Positions 6,767 to 13,649 of a stretch of 19,943 nt of DNA are shown piece after piece. Each line of letters starts with the position of its first letter. The first letter of the stretch is position 1. The DNA is from A07HB70 sp964512675 (GTDB lineage Archaea; Halobacteriota; Halobacteria; Halobacteriales; Haloferacaceae): positions 1-19,943 of the forward strand of contig CAZEJR010000030.1 of assembly GCA_964512675.1 (NCBI GenBank), read 5' to 3'. The notes below the pieces were generated by a model. That model made no database searches. It was given only the letters and a program-made list of their open reading frames with translations, and was not told where the DNA came from. Made by a program: the position numbers and the translations under genes.

Positions 6767-7790
6767 CGCCCGCCACCTCCTCGCGCCGGAGCGCCAGCGC
6801 AGACAGTGTCAGCGCCGCGACGAGGGCCGCGACCGGTCCGAAGCCGGGACCGCCGCTCTCGGTCGGGGCACCGGTCCTCTCGGGTCGGGGGCGGTCGCGC
6901 TCGGCGTCCGGGCCGCCGCGCGTGAACTCGCCGGCCTCGAACGTCACCTCCTCCTCGGTGACGTCTGCGTCGACGGTTCGCGTGGGGTCGAGGTTGACGA
7001 CCGTCCGTGCGGTGTCGAGCACCACGCCGTCGCGCAGGAGCACCGCGTCGACACGGTAGTTGAACTCCGCCGGCACGGCCACCTCGGCGGTCGTCGACCC
7101 GACGCGCCCGGGCCGGACCTCTCCCGCCCCGACGGTCCGGTCGGCGGCGACGACGTTCGACTCCGCCTGCCGGACCACGACGCGAACCGCGAGGTCGCCG
7201 ACGACGTCGTCGCCGGCGTTCTCCAGCGACGACCTGACCGCGAGTGTCGTGCGCTCTCCGTCCGTCGAGGCGACCGCGACAGAGAGCGGCGGCACCGTCC
7301 CGCGGTCGGCGAAGGCGACGGTCGACTGCGCGCGCGGCGGCGTTAGCGCCGACAGGCCCCGGATCGTCCGGCTCCCGGCGTCGACCCGCTGCTCGTCGAC
7401 GTACACGGCTGTCTCGACCCGGTAGCCGCCTTCGCGCGACACCGTCAGATTCGTCCGGGCGGCTCGCTCCCGGCTACCGGTCAGTTCGCCGACCTCGACC
7501 GTCCGCTCGGTCGTCAGCAGGCCGGACTCGGCGTCGACCGCCCGCACGACGACGGTGACGTTCGGCGACGGCGGTCCGCGGTGGTCGAGGCGTGTCTCGA
7601 CCGTCAGCGTGGCCGTCTCGCCGGTGACGCCGTTCTCCGCGATGGCGACGTCGACGAGGTCGACCGGACCGGGGCGCACGGGGTCGTCCGCCGTCGGCGA
7701 CGCGAGAGCACCGGGGACGACGACAACTGCGACGGCGGAGGTGACGGCGACCGCGGCGGCTGCGGCCACGAGCTGTCGTTCGGAGGGCAC
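6759..7790 (-). CDS. Secreted surface protein with PGF-CTERM anchor
   Basis: The protein is 343 residues if it starts at GTG 7790. The N-terminus has a clear Sec signal peptide, a long Ala/Val run in residues 7-25 ending in PGALA. The middle consists of beta-rich, CARDB-like repeats with paired phrases such as TATLTVETRLDH, TTLAVRSSLENAGDD and RVVVRQAES. The C-terminus has the tripartite sorting signal: a low-complexity acidic/Pro/Thr stretch, PGF at residues 315-317, a hydrophobic helix and a short charged tail with RR. In haloarchaea this signal is processed by archaeosortase A and the protein is lipid-anchored to the outer face of the membrane. From memory it may belong to a DUF7490-type family; not verified. 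The frame is open upstream to 8390, but that part is Arg/Ser-rich and lies antisense to the UspA-like gene. The promoter is unclear. Confidence 0.75.
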   Translation of the reverse strand: MPSERQLVAAAAAVAVTSAVAVVVVPGALASPTADDPVRPGPVDLVDVAIAENGVTGETATLTVETRLDHRGPPSPNVTVVVRAVDAESGLLTTERTVEVGELTGSRERAARTNLTVSREGGYRVETAVYVDEQRVDAGSRTIRGLSALTPPRAQSTVAFADRGTVPPLSVAVASTDGERTTLAVRSSLENAGDDVVGDLAVRVVVRQAESNVVAADRTVGAGEVRPGRVGSTTAEVAVPAEFNYRVDAVLLRDGVVLDTARTVVNLDPTRTVDADVTEEEVTFEAGEFTRGGPDAERDRPRPERTGAPTESGGPGFGPVAALVAALTLSALALRREEVAGDE

Positions 7791-7854
7791 AGCCGGGCAG
7801 ACACCGACAGACCGTATGTGTCTTGTGTAGACCACGACGACGACCGTACCAACT

Positions 7855-8193
7855 GTGACGCCGCTGCTCGCCGTCGACGACGTCGATACCGCCGCCACGC
7901 TGTGTGACGCCATCGCCGACGACCTGCCGGAGAGTGTCCACGCCGTCCACGTGTTCCCGCCTGACGCGCCGCGGGGGAGCGACCGACGCCGCGACGGCGA
8001 GGAGGCGCTGAACGTCGTCCGGTCGCGACTCTCCGCCCGCGCGACCGTCCGCCTCCACCGCCGCGAGGGCGACCCGGCGACGGTCGTGCCGGACGTCGCC
8101 GACGAGGTCGACGCCGACAGCGTGCTGGTCGGGGCGGGCGGACGCGTCGACACGCTCCGGGACACGTCGCGGCGCCTCCGCGTCGTCGACTGA
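7855..8193 (+). CDS. Short UspA-like (universal stress) protein
   Basis: The 112-residue acidic protein starts at GTG 7855 and is divergent from the PGF-CTERM gene. It begins with a strand, PLLAVDDVD, and contains HAVHVFPPD after the first helix, then VRLHRREGDPATVVPDVADE and ADSVLVGAGGR. That order matches UspA domains: a first strand with Asp, a hydrophobic second strand, a Gly-Asp-Pro helix cap, and the ADxVxVG nucleotide loop. The C-terminal end of a normal UspA (G-x2-G-x9-G-S plus a last strand) is largely absent and replaced by VDTLRDTSRRLRVVD, so it is about 30 residues shorter than usual. ATP binding is therefore uncertain. Codon third positions are strongly G/C as in neighbouring genes, supporting real coding. 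Confidence 0.55.
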   Translation: MTPLLAVDDVDTAATLCDAIADDLPESVHAVHVFPPDAPRGSDRRRDGEEALNVVRSRLSARATVRLHRREGDPATVVPDVADEVDADSVLVGAGGRVDTLRDTSRRLRVVD

Positions 8194-8428
8194 CGGCTCC
8201 CGCCGCCCCGGACGAACGTAGGCACCGTCCCGGCGGTCTGCGATGGGCCGCAGTCGACGACCAGATTCGCGCCGTCGGCGTCCGTGTCGTGGGTCTCGGA
8301 CACCGGTCCCGGATCGCGGAGGAGCACGTCCGACCGCTCCGGGCGCTCGCGACCACCGGCGTGAGGGCGACGAGAACAGACGCGGCACACTCGGCTCGGA
8401 CGACGTGGCGGCGCGAGAGCGGGGTCAC
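8194..8428 (-). pseudogene. Possible frameshifted remnant of an exported protein downstream of the hydrolase-like gene
   Basis: A GTG start overlaps the stop of the hydrolase-like gene as GTGA, typical of coupled genes. It reads MTPLSRRHVVRAECAASVLV followed by ALTPVVAS, which looks like a twin-arginine-type signal. The same frame then becomes Arg/Ser/Thr-rich and unlike haloarchaeal protein. In the next frame, protein-like acidic sequence appears (SDVLLRDPGPVSETHDTDAD followed by GANLVVDCGPS, near bases 8330-8235). This suggests a gene whose frame has been broken, with its 3' end lost against the convergent UspA-like gene. The evidence is only compositional, and no family is recognised. Confidence 0.25.
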
Positions 8429-9336
8429 ACCCGTGCCGCGACGAACGCCCGCTCCTCGGCGAAGACGGGGTCGTCGGCGGGCGACCCGAGCGCCGCGAGT
8501 CCGTCGCCCGGGTGTCGCAGGAGCCGACCCTCGGGCAGGGCGTCTGCTGCCGCGCCGACAGCCGTCGGGTCCGCGAGGCGGTCGTCGCGGGCGACAGTCA
8601 GGAGTGCCGGTGCGCGGACGCGTCCGAACGCCGGGGCCGTCGGCGACCGCAGCGCCAGCGCCGACCGCGCCGGGATCGCCGTTCGGGCGCCCGCACCCTC
8701 CGACAGGTGTCGGTCGAGCGCCGCGGGCGACACGCCGGCGTACAGCGCCGGCGCGCCGGGGTCGTCAGTCGCAGCCGGGACGGTCGCGCCGACGCGTGGC
8801 AGTGCGTCGCGGGCCGCGGCACCGAGCAGTCTGACGAGCGCCCGTGGCGACCCGCGGCGCAGCGGCAGGCCGCCGACGAGCGGGCCACGAGCGACGACGC
8901 CGGCGACCCGCGCGTCCGCCGCGGCGCCGAGCGCGGCGAGCCCCGCGAGGCCACGGCCGCGGAGAAGTAGCCGTGTGCCGTCGACGTCGTCGAGGCCACG
9001 TGCGAACGACAGCGCGCCGGCCCAGTCCGCCGTGGCACGGGCCGGGTCGAGCAGGCTCGACTCGCCCTCGCTCCCGACGGCGCCGCGGGGCGCGAACAGC
9101 AGCACCGGTCGACCAGCGGCGGCGTAGCGGCGCGCGACCGGCGCGACCGTCCGCCGGTCCGGCAGGAGACCCGGCGCGGTCACGAGCAGTCCGTGGTCTC
9201 GCTCGCCGCCGGGGCGGTAGAGCCACGCCCCACACCGGTCGCCGTCGACGTCGAACGAGCGGTCGACCCGCGAGTAGTAGTAGCGCGAGGGCTCGTCGGC
9301 GCCGCGTCGGGAGCCGCCAGGGGCGGGGCGGGCCAC
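8425..9336 (-). CDS. Alpha/beta-hydrolase-fold protein lacking catalytic Ser and His (probable pseudoenzyme)
   Basis: This 303-residue protein has the layout of small alpha/beta hydrolases of the FrsA/dienelactone-hydrolase kind. It has an N-terminal beta sheet (residues 20-45), LLVTAPGLLPDRRTVAPVAR at 50-69 as the oxyanion region, GRPVLLFAPRGAVGSEGE at 75-91, the nucleophile-elbow region LLLRGRGLAGLAAL at 123-136, and a C-terminal ARDDRLADP at 249-257 carrying the usual acid. At the elbow the expected G-x-S-x-G reads G127-R-G-L-A, so the Ser is Gly. The region where His is expected (HPGDGLAALG, 275-284) also lacks a His at the usual GH position. A hydrolase reaction by the normal mechanism is therefore unlikely. 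GTG 9336 starts four bases after the stop of the upstream 114-residue gene, forming an operon. Confidence 0.65.
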   Translation of the reverse strand: MARPAPGGSRRGADEPSRYYYSRVDRSFDVDGDRCGAWLYRPGGERDHGLLVTAPGLLPDRRTVAPVARRYAAAGRPVLLFAPRGAVGSEGESSLLDPARATADWAGALSFARGLDDVDGTRLLLRGRGLAGLAALGAAADARVAGVVARGPLVGGLPLRRGSPRALVRLLGAAARDALPRVGATVPAATDDPGAPALYAGVSPAALDRHLSEGAGARTAIPARSALALRSPTAPAFGRVRAPALLTVARDDRLADPTAVGAAADALPEGRLLRHPGDGLAALGSPADDPVFAEERAFVAARV

Positions 9337-9340
9337 CGCC

Positions 9341-9685
9341 TCAGCCCTCTGTCTCCGAGATGGTCTCGACGACCCGGGCCGAGAACTCCGTCTCGGTCAG
9401 CTCGTCCGCGAGGAGGGCGTCGAACCACTCCGGGTCGGCGTGCCAGGTCCCGAGGACGTCGCCGGGGCTGCGCACGACTGTCGCCTCGACACGAGTCGGC
9501 GTCCACTCGCCGTCCTCGGCGGCGTCGACGAGCGCGACGCAGGCCCGCCCGGCCTCGCGCCTGTGCAGCCCCCCGCCCGGAAACGCTGTCATGTAGGTGA
9601 CCTCGAGCGGGTCGCCCTCTGACAGCGACTCGACGCTGAGGCCGTCGGCGCGGAGGCGCGCCTCCAGCCCGGTCAGGTCGGACAT
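9341..9685 (-). CDS. Uncharacterised 114-residue acidic protein
   Basis: The protein is soluble and acidic with mixed helix and strand, no membrane segment and no signal. Recognisable phrases are GDPLEVTYMTAFPGGGLHRREA (residues 24-45), GRACVALVDAAEDGEWTPTRVEATV, and an acidic helical end WFDALLADELTETEFSARVVETI. The single-domain layout and high G/C third positions support a real gene. I do not recognise the family with certainty; it looks like one of the haloarchaea-specific DUFs. A TTAAG element centred about 26 bases before ATG 9685 suggests a leaderless transcript, and the hydrolase-like gene follows in the same operon. Confidence 0.65.
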   Translation of the reverse strand: MSDLTGLEARLRADGLSVESLSEGDPLEVTYMTAFPGGGLHRREAGRACVALVDAAEDGEWTPTRVEATVVRSPGDVLGTWHADPEWFDALLADELTETEFSARVVETISETEG

Positions 9686-9708
9686 GCCAGCCTCAGAGCC
9701 GCCGACGT

Positions 9709-9714
9709 CTTAAC
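9709..9714. promoter_or_regulatory. Shared TTAA element between divergent genes
   Basis: The A/T-rich CTTAA core is about 26 bases from both ATG 9685 (minus) and GTG 9736 (plus). It could serve as the TATA box in both directions. A second candidate for the plus strand, GGCTAAAG at 9721-9728, is 27 bases before the in-frame ATG 9751. Confidence 0.4.
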
Positions 9715-9735
9715 TCGCCCGGCTAAAGACTAGCC

Positions 9736-10344
9736 GTGCACGACCCGCCGATGGACCGCACCGCGGTCCGCGACGCGTGGGACCGTCTCGCAGCGCCGTA
9801 CGCCGCGACACGAGACCCGGACGGTCCCGACGCCGCGCTGATCGAGACGGAGCTCGGTCTCTCGCCGGACGACCGGGCGCTGGACCTGGGCTGTGGCGAC
9901 GGCGCCCGAACGCTCGCGAACCTCCCGCCACGGTCGGTCGGACTGGACCTCTCGGCGGGGTGCTGCGAACTCGCGCGCGACGCCGGCCACCGCGTCGTTC
10001 AGGGCGAGATGACCACACTCCCCTTCGGTGCCGACGCGTTCGACGCCGCGACGGCCTACCACGCCGTCTTCCACGTCCCTCGGGCCGACCACGGCGCGGT
10101 CTACCGCGAGACCGCCCGGGTCCTCCGCTCCGGGTCGCCGTTTCTCCTCACGGTCGGGTCCGGGCGCTCGGAGTCGGTGCGTCGAGGCTGGCTCGGCACC
10201 GATGCGTCGATGCTGTTCTCGACGCCGGGACCACAGGAGACCGAGCGCCTCCTCCGGGACGCCGGGTTCACGATCGCGTGGCGCCGTCGGGTCGCCGACC
10301 CGTTCGGCGGCGGGGTGCCGATGGTGCTCGCACACGCCCCGTAA
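9736..10344 (+). CDS. Class I SAM-dependent methyltransferase
   Basis: The 202-residue protein has the Rossmann-type methyltransferase core. Motif I is ALDLGCGDGARTL at residues 48-60, the following strand and acidic loop is VGLDLSAGCCELAR, and motif II/III is VVQGEMTTLPFGADAFDAAT with HAVFHVPRADHGAVYRETARVLRSG as the post-motif helix typical of methyltransf_11 proteins. The substrate cannot be told from sequence; relatives methylate small molecules, lipids or quinones. Two starts fit: GTG 9736, 26 bases from the TTAA element, and ATG 9751, 27 bases from TAAAG. The core is unaffected. The gene is divergent from the 114-residue gene, and its stop precedes the promoter of the CARDB protein gene. 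Confidence 0.85.
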   Translation: MHDPPMDRTAVRDAWDRLAAPYAATRDPDGPDAALIETELGLSPDDRALDLGCGDGARTLANLPPRSVGLDLSAGCCELARDAGHRVVQGEMTTLPFGADAFDAATAYHAVFHVPRADHGAVYRETARVLRSGSPFLLTVGSGRSESVRRGWLGTDASMLFSTPGPQETERLLRDAGFTIAWRRRVADPFGGGVPMVLAHAP

Positions 10345-10346
10345 GC

Positions 10347-10353
10347 GGTAAAG
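10347..10353 (+). promoter_or_regulatory. TATA-like element before the CARDB protein gene
   Basis: GGTAAAG is centred 26 bases before ATG 10376, right after the methyltransferase stop. It fits a leaderless transcript for the CARDB/permease pair. Confidence 0.45.
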
Positions 10354-10375
10354 CCGCCGGGTCCCGCGAGCCGGT

Positions 10376-11908
10376 ATGTCTTCGGTCCGTCCGGCGGTCG
10401 CCCTCATCGTCGCCGTCGCCGTGGTCGGGAGCGCGGTCGGGCCCGTTACGGCGGTGCCCGACGCTCGCCTCGCCGTCGCCGACGTGACGGTCACGCCGGA
10501 GACGCCGACCGTCGGGGCGCAGGTCGTCGTCGACGCGACGGTCCGCAACTCCGCCGGGAGCCCCTCGCCGGTCGAGGTGACACGGGTCGAACTCCGGGGC
10601 TCCGACGGTGTCCGGGCGAGCGCCGGCGGGGTCGGGTCGCTCTCGCCCGGCGACACGGTCGCCGTGCCGCTGGCGACGACGGTCGACTCCCCCGGCGCGC
10701 GGGTGTTTACCCTCCGCGTCGAGGGCCGCACAGCCGACGGCGCACGGGTGAACGTCGAGCGGCCCGTCCCGATCGCCGTCGAGTCCGCGTCGCCACAGGT
10801 CGCCGTCGAGACCGGTCCGGCAGCCGTCGACTCCCCGACCCGTGTCGCCGTCACCGTCGGCAACCCGACGGCTGCGCCGGTACGCGACGTCGCCGTCCGC
10901 CTCGCCGAGCCCGCCGGACGTGCGAACCGCTCGACGGCGTTCGTTCCGACGCTCCCCGGGGGCGCGGAGACGACGGTCAACCTCAGTACGGTACCGGACG
11001 CCGCGGGCGAACGGACGCTCAGTGTCGCCGTCGACTACACCGACGCCTCGGGTGTCGAGCGTCGGGTGACCCGCGACGTCTCGCTCCGGGTCGCCGACCA
11101 CGTCGCCGACCTCGGGATCGCGGTGCGCCGCGCGCCGCCGGAGGACACAGCGGAGCCGGCGGTTCCGAACGGGCTCTCGGGACTCGTCGGCGACGGCCCG
11201 ACTGACGGCGGCGACGAGGAGTCGGACACGCCGCCGACCAGGTTCGTCGTCGAGGTGACGAACTTCGGCACCGTCCGTGCGGCGGACGTGGTGGTCACGC
11301 CCGTCGCGGGCGACCAGACCCTCCCGCGGCAGCGCCTCGACGGGCCCCTCGAACCCGGCGATTCCGGGCGCCTGACCGTCGACCTCGCCGACGTCGGGCG
11401 GAGCGGCCCGGTCGAGTTCCGCGTCGACTACCGCGCCGGAACACGGCGGGCGTCGACGACGGCGACGCTCGACTACCGCCCGCGGGTCGCCGGCCTCGAG
11501 CTGACCGACGTCGACGTGACCCGGAGCGGGAACGGGTCACTCGCCGTCTCGGGAAACGTCGTCAACGTCGGTCGCGGCCCGGCACAGGGTGTCGTCGTCG
11601 AGGTGGTCGGCGAGGGGAACGTCACGCCGGTCTACCCCGAGCGGCGCTACTTCGTCGGCGAACTCGCGGGGAGTGACTTCGCGCCGTTCGACCTGACCGC
11701 ACGGGCGACCGGTCCCGCCGACCGGGTACAGGTCCGGATCGTCGCTCGGCAAGGCGGCGCCGAGTCGGTTCGCACTGTCGCGCTGCCGGTCCCGCCGGCG
11801 GACGACGACGACGGGGTCCCGGTCGGTCTCGTCGCGCTCGCGGTCGGACTACCGCTGGCCGCGCTGGTCGGGGCCGGCGTACGGCGGCGCCGGCGCGGGG
11901 GCGAGTAG
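10376..11908 (+). CDS. Secreted CARDB-repeat (COG1361-like) membrane-anchored protein
   Basis: This 510-residue protein starts with a Sec signal (residues 1-26, a hydrophobic run ending in GPVTA). It then shows repeated beta-sandwich units of the CARDB/S-layer-like kind: ADVTVTPETPTVGAQVVVDA, VAVTVGNPTAAPVRDVAVRL, FVVEVTNFGTVRAADVVVTP and SLAVSGNVVNVGRGPAQGVV. An acidic Gly/Asp-rich linker lies near residues 270-285. A single membrane helix at about 483-503 and an RRRRRGGE tail place the bulk outside the cell. There is no PGF-CTERM motif. In archaea such proteins often sit beside MacB/FtsX-type ABC systems and may act as their extracellular partner. Here the stop (TAG) shares its G with the GTG start of the permease, so the two are tightly coupled. 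Confidence 0.75.
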   Translation: MSSVRPAVALIVAVAVVGSAVGPVTAVPDARLAVADVTVTPETPTVGAQVVVDATVRNSAGSPSPVEVTRVELRGSDGVRASAGGVGSLSPGDTVAVPLATTVDSPGARVFTLRVEGRTADGARVNVERPVPIAVESASPQVAVETGPAAVDSPTRVAVTVGNPTAAPVRDVAVRLAEPAGRANRSTAFVPTLPGGAETTVNLSTVPDAAGERTLSVAVDYTDASGVERRVTRDVSLRVADHVADLGIAVRRAPPEDTAEPAVPNGLSGLVGDGPTDGGDEESDTPPTRFVVEVTNFGTVRAADVVVTPVAGDQTLPRQRLDGPLEPGDSGRLTVDLADVGRSGPVEFRVDYRAGTRRASTTATLDYRPRVAGLELTDVDVTRSGNGSLAVSGNVVNVGRGPAQGVVVEVVGEGNVTPVYPERRYFVGELAGSDFAPFDLTARATGPADRVQVRIVARQGGAESVRTVALPVPPADDDDGVPVGLVALAVGLPLAALVGAGVRRRRRGGE

Positions 11909-13029
11909 TGCGCGCCGCCGTCTCGCTCGCGCGACGAAACCTCGCGCGCAACCGTCTCCGGACGGCGCTTGCGGCGCTCGGCATCGTCATCGGCGTGTTC
12001 GCGGTCGCGACGCTTGGCGTTCTCGGAACGGTCGTCGGGTACACCGCGGACGACGCTCTCGGCGGCCTCGGCAATCAGGTAGTCGTCAGCCCGAACGCCG
12101 ACCGGGGCGAGGAGACCGTCGACCGCCGGGAGGTCACCCGGGTCCGGCGGATCGCCGGCGACGCGACGGTCGTGCCCGTCAGGTCGGGCGGGGGAGTCGT
12201 CAGACGCGGCGACGTCCGGACGTTCGCGACGCTGTACGGGGTCGAACAGCCACGGCTGCTGTTCGAGGCCAGCAGCGGCAGACTGCCGGAGCGTCACCGT
12301 CGCGGCGCGGTGCTGGGATCGGCGGTCGCCGCCGACCTCGGTGTCGACGTCGGTCGGACGGTGACGGTCGACGGCGAGAGCTACCGCGTCGTCGCCGTCC
12401 TCGCCGAACAGGACTCGATCTCGCCCGTACGGCCCGACCGTGCCGTCCTGCTCCCGCCGGACCGGTTCGCGTCGGACGGCGCCTCACAGGTGATCGTCCG
12501 GGCCGACACCGGAGCCGAGGCGAGCCGGATCGCCACGGCGGTCAGAGAGCGGGTGAACGCCCGCGTCGACCGCGTCGAGGTGCTGGACCTCGGGAGCGTC
12601 GTCGCCGAGATCGACCGCTTCTTCGCGCTCCTGAACACCTTCCTGCTCGCGATCGGCGGCGTCTCGCTGCTCGTCGCCGGCGTCGCCATCCTCAACGTGA
12701 TGCTGATGAGCGTCTCGGAGCGCCGCGAGGAGATCGGCGTCCTCCGGGCCGTCGGTGTCCGGCGTCGGGACGTCCTCGAGCTCGTGCTGGTCGAGGCGGC
12801 GCTCCTCGGCACCGTCGGCGCGGTCGTCGGAAGCCTCGCGGCGGGGCTCGTCGCGCTCGCGCTCCTCCTCGCGGTGCCGGAGGTGACCGTCGAGGCGGTC
12901 GTCAACGCCCGCAACGCCGGCTTCCTCGCGCTCGCGCTCTCGTTCGGCGTCGTCGTCTCGCTCGTCTCGGGCGCCTACCCGGCGTGGCGGGCCGCGGGTG
13001 CCGACCCCGTTCAGGCGCTGCGGGACTGA
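11908..13029 (+). CDS. ABC transporter permease, MacB/FtsX type
   Basis: This 373-residue permease has the MacB layout. One N-terminal helix lies after a basic segment (RRNLARNRLRTALAALGIVIGVFAVAT, about residues 8-34), followed by an extracytoplasmic MacB-PCD-like domain (about 40-235) and three C-terminal helices. The FtsX signature is clear: FLLAIGGVSLLVAGVAILNVMLMSVSERREEIGVLRAVGVRRRDVL, and the end reads GAYPAWRAAGADPVQALRD. MacB-type systems use ATP hydrolysis to move the outer domain rather than to carry substrate across the membrane. The gene starts within the stop codon of the CARDB gene. No Walker-A ATPase gene lies in this window, so the ATPase must come from elsewhere in the genome. 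Confidence 0.88.
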   Translation: MRAAVSLARRNLARNRLRTALAALGIVIGVFAVATLGVLGTVVGYTADDALGGLGNQVVVSPNADRGEETVDRREVTRVRRIAGDATVVPVRSGGGVVRRGDVRTFATLYGVEQPRLLFEASSGRLPERHRRGAVLGSAVAADLGVDVGRTVTVDGESYRVVAVLAEQDSISPVRPDRAVLLPPDRFASDGASQVIVRADTGAEASRIATAVRERVNARVDRVEVLDLGSVVAEIDRFFALLNTFLLAIGGVSLLVAGVAILNVMLMSVSERREEIGVLRAVGVRRRDVLELVLVEAALLGTVGAVVGSLAAGLVALALLLAVPEVTVEAVVNARNAGFLALALSFGVVVSLVSGAYPAWRAAGADPVQALRD

Positions 13030-13532
13030 CGCCAGACGGCGTCGGCGACGCTCGCGGTCTGACCCGCGCCGCCGACGGCGATACCGACCAGTCCGGCGGG
13101 GGCCGGGACCGCCGGAGCCGCGCTCACGACGAGGAGCGCTGCGCCGGCGAACGACGCCGCCGCGAACAGGCGGTAGCGGCGCAGGCCGAGCGCCCGCCCC
13201 GTCGCGACGAGGCCGTAGACCGGTGCCGCGAGCCACACGGCGACGACGGCGAGGTGGGTAGACGTCACCGCGGGCGAGAGCTGGTCGACCAGTCCCGCAG
13301 CCGTCACGACCATGCCGACGGCGATGACACGCCGCCACGCGCCCAGCACCGGGCCGCGCATCTCCGGGTGGGCGACGAAGACGGCGAAGAAGACCGTCAT
13401 CACCCCGAGCGCGACGGCGAGGGCGTCGGAGGCGACGAGCGTCGTGTGGCCCGCGAGCGCCGCGAGCGTCCACGCCGCGGGGACCAAGAGGACGGGGACG
13501 ACCGAGAGAGCCCGGTCGAGTGTCTGTCGCAC
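13011..13532 (-). CDS. Membrane protein of unknown function (about six helices)
   Basis: From GTG 13532 the product is 173 residues with about six hydrophobic segments joined by short loops, e.g. ALSVVPVLLVPAAWTLAALA, ALAVALGVMTVFFAVFVAH, HLAVVAVWLAAPVYGLV and ALLVVSAAP. The end is WRQSRSA. The frame is open upstream to 13628, but that part is Arg-rich. An ATTTTTCC element at 13553-13560 lies about 25 bases before GTG 13532 and marks the start as leaderless. No family is recognised. It overlaps the end of the convergent permease gene by 19 bases. Confidence 0.65.
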   Translation of the reverse strand: MRQTLDRALSVVPVLLVPAAWTLAALAGHTTLVASDALAVALGVMTVFFAVFVAHPEMRGPVLGAWRRVIAVGMVVTAAGLVDQLSPAVTSTHLAVVAVWLAAPVYGLVATGRALGLRRYRLFAAASFAGAALLVVSAAPAVPAPAGLVGIAVGGAGQTASVADAVWRQSRSA

Positions 13533-13552
13533 GCGCCTCGAACGGGGGGCGT

Positions 13553-13560
13553 GGAAAAAT
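13553..13560 (-). promoter_or_regulatory. TATA-like element of the 173-residue membrane protein gene
   Basis: ATTTTTCC on the minus strand, centred about 25 bases before GTG 13532, is the only A/T-rich run in the region between this gene and the metal ATPase gene. Confidence 0.5.
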
Positions 13561-13649
13561 GTGAATCGATCCGAACGCGAGGGCGGTCGACCGTGTCGGT
13601 GGTCCCGGCTGCCACGACGGGAGCACACCGCGACATCGTGGTCGCCGGG

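Noticed and set aside
7791..8390. About 200-residue N-terminal extension of the PGF-CTERM protein
   Set aside because: It would put the signal peptide in the middle of the protein, and its sequence is the Arg/Ser-rich antisense of the UspA-like gene.
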